Shown: piece by piece, positions 10,395 to 19,168 of the stretch | How positions within the stretch are numbered: position 1 is the first letter of the stretch | How the letters are laid out: every line of letters starts with the position of its first letter | Source of the DNA: Kocuria salsicia | GTDB lineage: Bacteria > Actinomycetota > Actinomycetes > Actinomycetales > Micrococcaceae | DNA: 64,000 bases | Assembly: GCF_007681555.1 (NCBI RefSeq) | Contig: NZ_VELE01000006.1 | Coordinates: forward strand, 62,001-126,000 | Direction: 5' to 3' | The notes under the pieces: generated by a model | Seen by the model: only the letters and a program-made list of their open reading frames with translations | What the model was told of the DNA's origin: nothing | The model's database searches: none | Position numbers and translations under genes: made by a program

Positions 10395-11317
10395 TCAGCG
10401 GGCCGGCGGCGTCCAGACCTGGATCTCAGCGGTGTCGTCGTACCAGTGCCCGCCCGGGATGGCCTGCAGCTCGAAGAGCGTTCCCCACGGCGCGCGCACG
10501 TAGACGCTCGCGTTGCCCTCCGTGTCCTCGTGCGGGGAGTTCGGGTGGGGCTCCGAGAGGGCTTCGCCGCCCGCCGCGACAGCCCGGCGCAGGGCGTCGT
10601 CGACGTCGTCCACGAACACCGAGAGGTGGTTCAGCCCCAGGTCGCTGAGCTTCGCGGGGGCCTGCTGCTGGGCCCCTCGACCTGGAACATCTCGATGCTC
10701 GGGCCCGTCCCGATCTGCACCATGCGCTGCCGGGTGATCGCGGCCCCGGACGGCAGCCCCAGCTGCTGCTCGGTCTCCTCGCCCTCGCGCGGCGGATCGC
10801 CGGGTCCCAGGCCGTCGTAGGCGAGCTTCGCGTCGAAGGCCGCGCGCAGGAAATCCGTGGCGGAGTCGATGTCGGGGACGGTCAGCCCCACGTGGTTGCA
10901 CCCGCGGGGCAGGGTCCCGAACCGGTCCTCCCGGGGCCCCAGGGGCAGCACGGCGGACGTCTCGGTGGTCGCGTCACCGATGATCGGGTGGGCCTCGCCC
11001 ACCACCACGAGCGTGGCCCGCTGGTCCAGGAAGTTCGGCTCGTCCGCTGCCACCACGTTCCTGAACGTCTCGGAGCCCATGACCGCGTCGAGCCCCTCGG
11101 GGCTGTCGAACCACAGCTGCGCGGTGCCGTCGAAGTCCGCGGGCGTGACCGAGGAGATGCCCGTGTCCCCCGGGTGGGTCTGCAGGTAGCGCAGGATGTG
11201 CTGGCGCCCCTCCGGAATGGAGCGCATCAGCGCGCCGTGCACCGTCACGTGGTGGTGCACGAACTCCTCGTGGGTGATGCCCGGGGCCTTCTTCAGGGAC
11301 ATGGTCATGGTGATCAT
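10395..11317 (-). pseudogene. EthD-VOC fusion protein, single frameshift
   Basis: The first part (from MITMTMSLKKAPGITHEEFV) is an EthD/DABB-like ferredoxin-fold domain with FVHHHVTVHGALMRSIP, followed by a glyoxalase/VOC domain starting CNHVGLTVPDIDSATDFLRAAF. Near 10675 the frame breaks after MFQVEG. The VOC C-terminal half (LNHLSVFVDDVDDALRRAV to GTLFELQAIPGGHWYDDT) continues in another frame, consistent with one lost base. Intact length would be about 307 residues. It is divergent from a LacI-family gene with an operator between them, suggesting local sugar- or aromatic-linked control. The single lesion could also be a sequencing error. Confidence 0.75.
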
Positions 11318-11426
11318 TCGGGGGTGCCTTCCTCGTGGGACTCGGTGTGCTTCCGCTGTCGTTCCCCAGTCTGCTGAGCACCCGGCCACCGGATCCACGC
11401 CGCAGCACCGTTCCGGCCAAGTGGCG

Positions 11427-11444
11427 TGGTCAAACGATTTACCA
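11427..11444. promoter_or_regulatory. LacI-type operator
   Basis: TGGTCAAACGATTTACCA is a near-perfect palindrome with the central CG typical of LacI/GalR-family operators. It sits 12 bases before the lacI-like start and in the divergent region shared with the EthD-VOC gene, so it probably controls both. Confidence 0.7.
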
Positions 11445-11456
11445 AAGGATGGGGCC

Positions 11457-12509
11457 ATGCACCGTTCCAGGATCACCATGTCGGAGGTGGCCCGCGCCGC
11501 CGGGGTTTCCGTCTCGAGCATCTCCAACGCCTACAACCGCCCGGAGAAGCTCTCACCCGCGGTGCGCAACCGCATCCTCGACGTCGCAACCTCCCTCGGT
11601 TACGTGGGACCGGACCCCGTGGCCCGCAGCCTGCGCCGCCGCCGGACAGGAGGCGTGGGGGTGGTGTTCACGGACGACCTCGAGTTCGCCTTCTCCGACC
11701 CCGCCTCCTCGGGCTTCCTCGCCGGGGTGGGCCGGGAGCTCATGGCCCGCAGCAACCACCTGGTCCTGCTGCCCACGGGCACCCCGGACCGGGACCGGCT
11801 GGCGGAACTGGACCGTGCCGCCGTGGACGGGGTGATCCTGCACTCCCTGCCCTCGCGCAACGCCACCCTGGACCTGCTCGAGCGCCGCGGTGCACCCGCT
11901 GTGGTGGTGGACCAGCCGGGCCCCGTCCCCGGCCTGGGATGGGTGGGCCTTGACGAGGTCGCCGGAATGCGCGCCGTGGGCGAGCACCTGCGCGACCTCG
12001 GCCACCGCCACGTGGGCGTCATCACCTCGCGCCTGTCCACCCGGCCCTACGACGGCCGGGTCGGCGGGGCACGGCGTCGCCGCAGCGTCTACGACCTCCC
12101 CCGCTGGCGGATCCACGGACTGGAGGAGGGCCTCGGCCGCACCGTCACGGTGGAGGAGCGGTGGCGGGTCAGTGAGGACGACGGCGCCCGGGCGGCCGCC
12201 GCGCTCTGGTCACAGCACCCGCGGGTCACCGCGATCGCCTGCATCGCGGACACCTACGCGCTCGGGGTGCTGCGCTGGGCGCGGGAGCGCAGCATCGAGG
12301 TCCCGCACCACCTGACCGTGACGGGCTACGACGACGTCGCCCGGGCCGCGGAAGTGGGTCTGACCACCGTGGCCCAGCCGTTCAGCGAGAAGGGACGCGC
12401 GGCCGCCGGCCTCCTGCTGGAGATGGTCGACGGCGTAGACCCCCGCCACGTGGTCCTGCCCACCCGCCTGCACGAACGCGCCAGCAGCGGCCCGCCCCTC
12501 GTCCGCTGA
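11457..12509 (+). CDS. LacI/GalR family transcriptional regulator
   Basis: The 350-residue protein has an N-terminal LacI helix-turn-helix and hinge (MSEVARAAGVSVSSISNAYN, then GYVGPDPVARSLRRRRTGGVGV) and a periplasmic-binding-protein-like effector domain. The latter ends with the family signature LTVTGYDDVARAAEVGLTTV and QPFSEKGRAAAGLLLEMV. The ATG lies 7 nt after AAAGGA and immediately downstream of a LacI-type palindrome, indicating autoregulation. Its only obvious partner is the divergent, frameshifted EthD-VOC gene, so the ligand is unknown and the regulon may be largely lost. Confidence 0.93.
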   Translation: MHRSRITMSEVARAAGVSVSSISNAYNRPEKLSPAVRNRILDVATSLGYVGPDPVARSLRRRRTGGVGVVFTDDLEFAFSDPASSGFLAGVGRELMARSNHLVLLPTGTPDRDRLAELDRAAVDGVILHSLPSRNATLDLLERRGAPAVVVDQPGPVPGLGWVGLDEVAGMRAVGEHLRDLGHRHVGVITSRLSTRPYDGRVGGARRRRSVYDLPRWRIHGLEEGLGRTVTVEERWRVSEDDGARAAAALWSQHPRVTAIACIADTYALGVLRWARERSIEVPHHLTVTGYDDVARAAEVGLTTVAQPFSEKGRAAAGLLLEMVDGVDPRHVVLPTRLHERASSGPPLVR

Positions 12510-12557
12510 CCCGTCCGGCTGCCGACACGGGGTATGACCGACCCCGAATCTACAGTT

Positions 12558-12571
12558 GACTACAAGTAGTC
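12558..12571. promoter_or_regulatory. Palindromic operator/promoter of relBE
   Basis: GACTAC-AA-GTAGTC is a perfect palindrome overlapping a TTGACT -35-like hexamer, 32 bases before relB. RelB-type antitoxins autorepress through such sites. Confidence 0.5.
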
Positions 12572-12602
12572 CTCTTGCTCCCAGCAGGAGAGGAAAACCA
12601 TC

Positions 12603-12835
12603 ATGACCACCGCGACATCAGTCAAACTGTCCGACGAGACGGCGGCGAAGCTCGAACGGCTGGCGGCCGAACCGGGCGCTCCAAGCGCTACTACCTTCGT
12701 GAGGCAGTAGAGACCCACATCAACCGGCTGGTACAGGAATACGAGATCCTCGAGACCGCCCAGAACGTCCGAGCTGGGCGGGAACGCACCTACACCCTTG
12801 CCGAGGTAGAGAAGATCCTTGACCTGGGCGATTGA
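12603..12835 (+). pseudogene. RelB-family antitoxin, frameshifted
   Basis: AGGAGAGG precedes an ATG that begins TTATSVKLSDETAAKLERLA, a ribbon-helix-helix antitoxin N-terminus. A one-base loss near 12671 shifts the frame. The family sequence resumes in another frame as TGRSKRYYLREAVETHINRL and EYEILETAQNVRAGRERTYT, ending LDLGD. Restored, the protein would be about 77 residues, the usual size. As read, translation ends after about 35 residues, so no functional antitoxin is expected. Confidence 0.85.
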
Positions 12836-13093
12836 GTTCTCTGAAACGTCCCTGCGAGCGTTGAAAAAACTCGACCGACAGGTCGCCAGGCAAATCACGG
12901 CATATCTCCGTGACGTGGTGACGTGGTTTCCCTGGACGACCCGCGAGCAGGCGGCAAGGGACTCACCGGAAACCTCGCGGGGCTCTGGCAATACCGCGTG
13001 GGCAACTACCGCGTCATCTGCGAGATCCACGATGAGATCGTGACCATCTACGTCATTGACGTCCCGCACCGATCAAGTGTCTGCCGCGGGTGA
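12819..13093 (+). pseudogene. RelE-family toxin, broken by 8-bp tandem duplication
   Basis: A TTG start overlapping relB opens WAIEFSETSLRALKKLDRQV, the RelE/ParE N-terminus. At 12910-12925 the octamer GTGACGTG is present twice in tandem, shifting the frame. Removing one copy restores SLDDPRAGGKGL, LAGLWQYRVGNYRVICEIHD and a normal end, for 88 residues in total. This is a clean replication-slippage lesion. With the antitoxin also broken, loss of the toxin would have been required for survival, so the toxin probably decayed first. Confidence 0.88.
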
Positions 13094-13123
13094 GATCCTC
13101 CCCGCCGCACTCTCCCGGCAGCC

Positions 13124-13882
13124 CTACCCCGCAAGCCACTCCTCGAACCGCGTGCTCGTGACGAACGCGTCCTGCGGGATGAGCCCGCCGTTGGCGATGC
13201 CCCGGCCGAGGTACGGCGCCTCCTTGACCGTGCGGGGTCGCTGACCGCCCAGGTCCCCGCCGGCCGCGAGGATGCGGCGTGCAAAGTTCGCGATGGTGTC
13301 CGCCTCCGGGCCGCGGATCGCGCGGATCTCGTGCCGCGCCTGCCCGGGTGCGGTTACGACGTCGGCGACGAAGTCCGCGACCTCCTCGCGCAGGGCCGGC
13401 GCCATGAGCATGGTGGGCGCCAAAGCCACGGACCCCTTGGAGACCATGCCCACGGTGGCGGGGACGAGGTCGAACCACTGGGTGGAGCGCACCGTGGTGG
13501 AGGGCACCGGGGCCTGCTGGTAGATGCTCTCCTGCGCGGCCTTGCCCTTGTAGTAGCCGAACCCGCCGTTCACGCGGGGATCCGCGGCACCGGCGATGGA
13601 CAGGCACACGATCCGGGACACGCCCTGCTCGTGCGCGGCGGACGCGACGTTGCCGGCGGCCGCGGTGAAGAACGGGACGGACTTCCGCGCCCCGAACGTG
13701 TTGATGTGCAGCGCGTCCACCACGGCGTCAGCACCCTCGAACGCCCGGGCCAGCCCCTTGCCCGCCACCGCGTCCACGCCGGTGCTGCGGCTCGCGCGTA
13801 CCACTGTGTGACCCCTCTGCTCGATGACGTCCGCCACGTTCGTCCCGAAGTTTCCACTTGCTCCCAGCACTGCGATCTTCAT
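13124..13882 (-). CDS. NmrA-like NAD(P)-binding protein
   Basis: The 252-residue protein starts MKIAVLGASGNFGTNVADVI, a Rossmann GxxGxxG nucleotide-binding turn of the atypical short-chain dehydrogenase/NmrA group. It continues with VVDALHINTFGARKSVPFF and VSRIVCLSIAGA strands. Several actinobacterial relatives act as quinone or hydroxylase-associated oxidoreductases or redox sensors, but the Tyr-xxx-Lys pair of classical SDRs is present only as Y-Y-K-G-K. A slightly longer start at 13900 is possible. It stands alone, with no partner that fixes a substrate. Confidence 0.8.
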   Translation of the reverse strand: MKIAVLGASGNFGTNVADVIEQRGHTVVRASRSTGVDAVAGKGLARAFEGADAVVDALHINTFGARKSVPFFTAAAGNVASAAHEQGVSRIVCLSIAGAADPRVNGGFGYYKGKAAQESIYQQAPVPSTTVRSTQWFDLVPATVGMVSKGSVALAPTMLMAPALREEVADFVADVVTAPGQARHEIRAIRGPEADTIANFARRILAAGGDLGGQRPRTVKEAPYLGRGIANGGLIPQDAFVTSTRFEEWLAG

Positions 13883-14019
13883 GGACCCCAGCGTAGCCAC
13901 TGTCTCTTACGCCCTCACAGCCCCGGCACAGCACCGCCCCACACCCGACAAAGCCTCGGTTCGTAGCGTCGTGGGCAGCACGAAACCAGGACCACCACCT
14001 GTCGATGAGGAGACCCTCC

Positions 14020-15135
14020 ATGACCCCGATCTTCCCCCGCCGCAGCATCCGCACCTACCCGGCCGCGTCCGAGGCGCCGCGGGTGCGCAACGACACAGGG
14101 GACGCCGCCCCGGGAGCGCAGGGCACGACGTCGCCCGCGGACTCCGCGCGCTCCGACCAGCAAGGTACCGGGCAGCAGGCCGGCACCACCCACGAGCAGC
14201 CCACCTTCGAGGGGCGCCCTCTGGACCGCCCGGAGGAGGACGTCGAGGACCAGGGCCTCGCTTTCGACCTCGGAACGCTGATCGACCGCCGCCGCGCGCT
14301 CGGCATCTTCGGGGCCGGCGCGAGCGTCTTCGCACTGGCGGCGTGCACGGGCACCACGACGTCGGGCTCGTCCGGCTCCGCCTCCGCGACGGCATCGGCG
14401 TCCGAGACCGCGAGCGCCACGCCATCGCCCTCCAAGACCTACGACGAGGAGATGCCGCAGGAGACCGCTGGGCCCTACCCCGGTGACGGCTCCAACGGTG
14501 CAGACGCGCTGGACGTCTCCGGGGTGGAGCGCAGCAACATCACCGCGAGCATCGACGGCGGCGCCGCGGTGGACGGCGTAGCCATGACCCTGACGATGAA
14601 CATCGTGGACATGGTCAAGGACAACGGCCCCATGACGGGCGCGGCCGTGTACGTGTGGCACTGCGACCCGGACGGCAACTACTCCATGTACTCGGAGGGC
14701 GTGGAGGACGAGACGTACCTGCGCGGCGTCCAGGTGGTGGGTGACGACGGCAAGGTCACCTTCACGTCGATCGTCCCGGGCTGCTACGCGGGCCGCTGGC
14801 CGCACATCCACTTCGAGGTCTTCCCGGACATCGGCTCGATCACGGACGCCACCAACGCGGTGCTGACCTCGCAGATCGCGCTGCCGGAGGAGATGGCCAA
14901 CACGGTCTACAAGGACTCCCGCTACCCGGACTCCGCCACGAACATGTCCCAGATCACCCTGGAGACGGACAACGTCTTCTCGGACGGGGTGGACATGCAG
15001 ATGCCGAAGGTCTCAGGCAGCGTGGCCAAGGGGTACACGGTGACGATCGACGTCCCCGTCGACACGAGCACCGAGCCCACGGCCGCCGCAGCACCGGGCG
15101 GCGCGGGCGGTCCCGGCGGCGCCCCGGGCCAGTGA
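14020..15135 (+). CDS. Exported intradiol ring-cleavage dioxygenase-like protein
   Basis: This 371-residue protein has an intradiol dioxygenase domain in its second half. The likely ferric ligands are in GAAVYVWHCDPDGNYSMYS and CYAGRWPHIHFEVF (Tyr, Tyr, His, His), as in catechol dioxygenases. Ahead of it lies a twin-arginine-like lipoprotein signal: R90-R92, hydrophobic core GIFGAGASVFAL, lipobox cysteine C109. Unusually the signal is internal, after 89 hydrophilic residues. The C-terminus is Gly/Pro/Ala-rich. AGGAG supports the ATG. Substrate unknown; bacterial secreted members are often annotated as protocatechuate-dioxygenase-like. Confidence 0.88.
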   Translation: MTPIFPRRSIRTYPAASEAPRVRNDTGDAAPGAQGTTSPADSARSDQQGTGQQAGTTHEQPTFEGRPLDRPEEDVEDQGLAFDLGTLIDRRRALGIFGAGASVFALAACTGTTTSGSSGSASATASASETASATPSPSKTYDEEMPQETAGPYPGDGSNGADALDVSGVERSNITASIDGGAAVDGVAMTLTMNIVDMVKDNGPMTGAAVYVWHCDPDGNYSMYSEGVEDETYLRGVQVVGDDGKVTFTSIVPGCYAGRWPHIHFEVFPDIGSITDATNAVLTSQIALPEEMANTVYKDSRYPDSATNMSQITLETDNVFSDGVDMQMPKVSGSVAKGYTVTIDVPVDTSTEPTAAAAPGGAGGPGGAPGQ

Positions 15136-15166
15136 TTCCGTCGAACGAGTGATCCCGCAGGTCCCG

Positions 15167-15249
15167 CCGCGGACGACGCCGCCGCACCGCCGGCTCCCCG
15201 GCACCCGTGCGCCGGGGCGCGAAGCCGGGTGGAGCGGCGTCGTCCGCGG
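15167..15249. terminator. Large nested inverted repeat between convergent genes
   Basis: A perfect 16-bp outer stem (CCGCGGACGACGCCGC and its complement) encloses a second hairpin (CCCCGGC...GCCGGGG). It lies between genes ending at 15135 (+) and 15295 (-), so it probably serves both. The outer arms contain the GACGACGCC motif repeated in other intergenic gaps of this window. Confidence 0.75.
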
Positions 15250-15294
15250 GTCAGGCGTCGCCGCCCGGGCGTGGGAGCCTGCCGGGGTGGGGAC

Positions 15295-16623
15295 TCAGGG
15301 CAGCAGCCCGTAGACGATCCCGCTCACGGCCACGATGCCGGCCACGGTGACGAACACGTTGGAGATCTTCCCGCGGTACGGCTCCAGCGCGGGGAGCCTG
15401 CGGATGGCGTACATGGGCATGAGGTAGAGGATCACGGCGATCACGGGTCCGGCCAGGGACTCGATGAGCGAGAGGATGCTGGGGTTCGCAATGGCCACGA
15501 GCCACGTGGTGATGAAGATGAACACGGCCACGGCGGTCTTCAGGGCCTTGTCGCTGATCTTCGTGCCCCGGGGGTCCACGGTGGAGCGGACGATGCCCAC
15601 GGCGCCCTCCGCGGCACCCATGTAGTGCCCGAAGAAGGAGGAGGCGATGGCGGCGAGCGCCACGCCGGGGCCCAGGTAGGTGATGAACGGGCTGCCGTGC
15701 TCGTTGGCCAGGTAGGACAGCACGGGCAGGTTCTGGTCCTTGGCGGCCTGCAGCCCGGTGGGGCCCAGTGCCAGGACGCAGGACCACACGAAGCCCATGG
15801 TGAAGATGACCAGCAGCACGGTGCTGCGCTTGAGCACCACGGAGGCACGCTCGCTCGCGCGGTCCCCGTACTCGTGCTTCATGGCCACGGAGAACTGGGA
15901 GATGGCGGGCGAGTGGTTGAACGCGAACACCAGCACCGGGATGATCGTCCACACGGACATCAGGAAGTCGCCCGGGGCGTGCGCGCCCTGGAAGACGCTG
16001 AGGTCCCACCTGGGGATCAGGTAGAGCGTCACGCCCAGCAGGATCAGGATCAACGGGTAGACCAGCCACTGCGTGATGATCAGCATGATCCGCTGGCCCG
16101 CGAGCATCACGGCCATCATGGCGGCCACGAGCAGTCCGGAGAGCAACCAGCGCGGCGGGGAGGCCAGGTGGAACTGGTTGACCAGGAGGCTGTCCACGGT
16201 GTTGGTGATGCCCACGCCGTAGATCAGCACGATGGGGTAGATCGCCAGGAAGTACACCACTGTGACCACCCGGCCCAGCCCCTCACCGAAGGCGCGGCGG
16301 GCCACTCCGGTGATGTCCTCGCTGGGCACGGGCGAGGCGCACACGAACCGGGACAGCGCCCGGTGGGACAGGTACGTCATGGGCCCGATCAGGACGGTCA
16401 CGACCAGCAGCGGCCACAGTCCACCGAGGCCCGCGTTGATGGGCAGGAAGAGCACACCCGCGCCCACCGCGGTGCCGAAGAGTGAGATGGCCCAGTTGGT
16501 CTCGAACCGGCGGTTCGCGTGGTCCGAAGCCGGGGCCGGCGCGGAAGTCGCCGTGGCCGTGGACGACCCCCCGGTGCGGGCGGTCGTGGGGTCGTGGTCG
16601 TGTTCCGCCACCGGGGTCTCCAT
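15295..16623 (-). CDS. Serine/threonine-type transporter (SdaC/HAAAP family)
   Basis: A roughly 442-residue protein with eleven hydrophobic segments. It opens with NWAISLFGTAVGAGVLFLPINAG, the first helix of the hydroxy/aromatic amino acid permease family (SdaC, TdcC), and has family landmarks PIVLIYGVGITNTV, FNHSPAISQFSVAMKHEYG and FFGHYMGAAEG. These permeases import serine or threonine with protons or sodium. The first 50 residues are a His/Thr/Ala-rich cytoplasmic tail. The start is uncertain: ATG at 16623 has no ribosome site, and a TTG at 16647 is in frame. It is divergent from an OhrR-like regulator. Confidence 0.85.
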   Translation of the reverse strand: METPVAEHDHDPTTARTGGSSTATATSAPAPASDHANRRFETNWAISLFGTAVGAGVLFLPINAGLGGLWPLLVVTVLIGPMTYLSHRALSRFVCASPVPSEDITGVARRAFGEGLGRVVTVVYFLAIYPIVLIYGVGITNTVDSLLVNQFHLASPPRWLLSGLLVAAMMAVMLAGQRIMLIITQWLVYPLILILLGVTLYLIPRWDLSVFQGAHAPGDFLMSVWTIIPVLVFAFNHSPAISQFSVAMKHEYGDRASERASVVLKRSTVLLVIFTMGFVWSCVLALGPTGLQAAKDQNLPVLSYLANEHGSPFITYLGPGVALAAIASSFFGHYMGAAEGAVGIVRSTVDPRGTKISDKALKTAVAVFIFITTWLVAIANPSILSLIESLAGPVIAVILYLMPMYAIRRLPALEPYRGKISNVFVTVAGIVAVSGIVYGLLP

Positions 16624-16700
16624 GCTGTCGGGGAAAGGGAAGAGCAAGAGGATGCGGACACCCTGTGAGCCGGGTCATAGCTATACGCGACTCCCCCGGA

Positions 16701-16711
16701 TTGTTCAACAA
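16701..16711. promoter_or_regulatory. Small palindrome in divergent promoter region
   Basis: TTGTT-C-AACAA, preceded by GA, resembles the palindrome before ohr (both begin GATTGT). It lies 78 bases before the transporter start and about 140 before the OhrR-like gene. It may be a site for that regulator; weak evidence. Confidence 0.3.
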
Positions 16712-16851
16712 GTTTGCGTTGACCCAGTTCACGCGGCCCTCGCCGCCGCTGCCTCCGCGACTCGGCGAAGGGTGGCGGGCAATTGCGTGGCACGCCGCAC
16801 GATGTGCTGTCGCATGTCCCCTGCACGCAGTGCGCCCCGTAGCATGTGTGC

Positions 16852-17274
16852 ATGACTCCCGACCTCCGCCTGGACACGCAGCTGTGCTTCGCGCTGTACT
16901 CGGCTTCCCGCAAGGTCACCAGCGCGTACCGGGAACCCCTGTCGAAGATGGGGCTCACCTACCCCCAGTACCTTGTGCTCCTGGTGCTGTGGGAGCAGGA
17001 CGAGCGCACCGTGAACCAGCTGGGGGAGGCGCTGATGCTGGACAGCGGCACTCTCTCCCCCCTGTTGCGCCGCATGGAGAACGCCGGTTTTGTGACCCGC
17101 CGACGCTCCGAGCAGGACGAGCGCTCCGTGATCGTGTCCCTCACGGACACCGGCCGCGCCCTCGAGGAGGACGCGGCCGGAATGCAGGAGAACCTGCTGG
17201 ACAGTCTGGACATGAGCGTCCGGGACCGGCTGGCCCTGCACGGGCTGGCGCAGAAGCTGTGCCGCATGCTCTGA
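16852..17274 (+). CDS. ohrR: MarR-family regulator, OhrR-like
   Basis: The 140-residue protein belongs to the one-cysteine peroxide-sensing OhrR branch of MarR regulators. It starts LRLDTQLCFALYSASRKVTS, with the sensing C12 at the usual place, followed by LTYPQYLVLLVLWEQDERTV and the winged helix LGEALMLDSGTLSPLLRRME and RRRSEQDERSVIVSLTD. OhrR normally sits beside ohr and represses it until oxidised; here ohr is 9 kb away and the neighbours are a transporter and oleate hydratase. A GTG two codons upstream is an alternative start. The regulon assignment is inference. Confidence 0.88.
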   Translation: MTPDLRLDTQLCFALYSASRKVTSAYREPLSKMGLTYPQYLVLLVLWEQDERTVNQLGEALMLDSGTLSPLLRRMENAGFVTRRRSEQDERSVIVSLTDTGRALEEDAAGMQENLLDSLDMSVRDRLALHGLAQKLCRML

Positions 17275-17317
17275 CACCTCCTGCGCCGCGCCCGCGCGGC
17301 CACACCGGTCATCGGGC

Positions 17318-19075
17318 TCACATCACGCCGTACTCCTCCAGCAGCTCGCCGATCTCGCCGTCCTCCAGGCGACGGCGCAGCCGCTTGCGCAGCGGCTCCG
17401 GGCCCGGGATCCGGACCTTCTCACCGTCACGCAGCCGCGTCAACGCATCCAGCAGCACGCGGACGTCGTAGGTGCTGCCCCAGGTCTCGGGCACGCCGCG
17501 GTCCAGGTCCAGCAGCTCGTACACAGCCTCCATGCCGGTGCGCACCGAGTACTCGGTGGTGAAGATGCAGTCCCGGCCGGTCTCCGCGAACTGGCCCAGG
17601 AACGCGAAGTTCTTGGCGCCCTCGGGAACCACCTGCGGGCGGTCGCCGGCGTGACGGGGCATGAAGAAGCTGGTCACGTACGGCATCATCACGGGCACCG
17701 TCTTGGCGCCGGTGGCCGCGAGCTCCGGGATCTCCTCCACGGGCACACCCATGTGGTACAGCCACTCCTGGGTGATCTCCTCGCCGGTGCACTCGGACAT
17801 GGACTTCTTGACGAAGTCGCCCGGGGTGTCCACGAACAGCGAGTAGACCCACACCACGATCTGGTCCTTGGGCTGCTTCTTGAAGTGCGGCTGCCGGTTG
17901 ACCGTCCAGCTGAGCAGCCACGAGGAGTCCTCGGCGGTGACGATGCCGCCGGTGACCACGCGGCCGCTGAACGGGTCCCGCTGCGCGATCTTGCGGATGT
18001 ACTCCGGGATCCGCTCGTCCAGGGTGGTGACGGTGGCGGACTCCCACTTGGTCTCGTCGATCGAGGAGCAGAACACCTCGGGACGCCCGAACGAGGGGTC
18101 CTTGGCGGCAATGCGCTTCCACAGGTCCCACGCGGAGGCGGGTCCGCGGTCCAGCTTCGCGGGGGTGGCGTGGTCGCCGTCGTTCGAGTTGTCCACCAGG
18201 GAGCCGATGGTGGTGAACACGAGGTCGTGCTCACCGAGCTCCTGGGTCTCCTCGGCGCCCTCGCGCGTCCAGTGGATCGCGGTGGCACGGATCTCGCCGT
18301 TGCGGTGGGAGAAGTCGATGTCGCGGACGTCCGTGTCGTACTGGAACGTCACACCCTTCTCCGTCAGGTACTTGATCAGGGGCAGCACGAAGGACTCGTA
18401 CTGGTTGTACTTGGAGAACTTCAGCGCGGAGAAGTCCGGCAGACCGCCGATGTGGTGCACGAAGCGGTGCAGGTAGAGCTTGAACTCCAGCGCGGAGTGC
18501 CACTCCTCGAACGCGAACATGGTGCGCCAGTACATCCAGAACGGGGAGGCCAGGAACTCCTTGCTCATCACGTCCTGGATGCGCTTGCCCTCCATCTCCT
18601 CACGGGTGGCCAGGAAGACGTGCAGCAGGTCCTTCTGGGCGCGCTGCGGGAGGTCGAACTTCCCCTCGTGCCCGGCGTCCTGCCCGCGCTTCACCGTGGC
18701 GCGGCGCAGGGAGTAGTTGGGGTCGTCCCGGTTGAGCCACGCGAACTCGTCCAGCACGGACGCGCCCTCGATCTCCAGGGACGGAACGGAGCGCATCATG
18801 TCCCACAGGCACTCCATGTGGTTCTCCAGCTCGCGTCCGCCGCGGATCACGAAGCCCTTCTCGGGGACGTCCAGGCCGTCCAGGGCCCCGCCGGGCAGGT
18901 GGCCCTTCTCCACCACCGTGACGTTCTCGCCGGGAACACCGCCGTCACGGACCAGGAACACGGCGGCGGCGAGCCCCGCGAGCCCGGACCCCACGATCCA
19001 GGCGCGGGTGTCCTGCGCGTGCTCTGCCGGCCGTGCTTTCACGAAGGCCTCGTAGTTTCCTGCTGTGTGCTGCAT
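17318..19075 (-). CDS. ohyA: Oleate hydratase
   Basis: This 585-residue FAD-dependent enzyme adds water to oleic and related unsaturated fatty acids to give 10-hydroxy fatty acids, a membrane-associated detoxification step. Visible marks are the nucleotide-binding GSGLAGLAAAVFLVRDGG near residue 28, VIRGGRELENHMECLWDMMR (the substrate/FAD RGGR-E segment), SYSLRRATV-like YSLRRATVKRG, and the C-terminal FAFLGQFAETGRDCIFTTEY that binds FAD. GGAGG lies just before the ATG. A divergent TetR-family gene with palindromes between the two promoters suggests fatty-acid-responsive repression. Confidence 0.95.
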   Translation of the reverse strand: MQHTAGNYEAFVKARPAEHAQDTRAWIVGSGLAGLAAAVFLVRDGGVPGENVTVVEKGHLPGGALDGLDVPEKGFVIRGGRELENHMECLWDMMRSVPSLEIEGASVLDEFAWLNRDDPNYSLRRATVKRGQDAGHEGKFDLPQRAQKDLLHVFLATREEMEGKRIQDVMSKEFLASPFWMYWRTMFAFEEWHSALEFKLYLHRFVHHIGGLPDFSALKFSKYNQYESFVLPLIKYLTEKGVTFQYDTDVRDIDFSHRNGEIRATAIHWTREGAEETQELGEHDLVFTTIGSLVDNSNDGDHATPAKLDRGPASAWDLWKRIAAKDPSFGRPEVFCSSIDETKWESATVTTLDERIPEYIRKIAQRDPFSGRVVTGGIVTAEDSSWLLSWTVNRQPHFKKQPKDQIVVWVYSLFVDTPGDFVKKSMSECTGEEITQEWLYHMGVPVEEIPELAATGAKTVPVMMPYVTSFFMPRHAGDRPQVVPEGAKNFAFLGQFAETGRDCIFTTEYSVRTGMEAVYELLDLDRGVPETWGSTYDVRVLLDALTRLRDGEKVRIPGPEPLRKRLRRRLEDGEIGELLEEYGVM

Positions 19076-19129
19076 GACGTTCCTCCTTCGTCTCCTGGGA
19101 CGCCCGTCCGGCGTCCCGTGGGAATGTTC

Positions 19130-19161
19130 TTGAGTGTACTCAATATTGAGTGTCATACAAT
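19130..19161. promoter_or_regulatory. Overlapping TetR-type operators and leaderless promoter
   Basis: Two overlapping palindromes, TTGAGT-GT-ACTCAA (19130-19143) and ACTCAATATTGAGT (19138-19151), lie between the divergent ohyA and tetR genes. A TACAAT -10 box at 19156-19161 is followed seven bases later by the GTG of tetR, which implies a leaderless transcript. Binding here would block both promoters. Confidence 0.7.
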
Positions 19162-19168
19162 AATTTTC

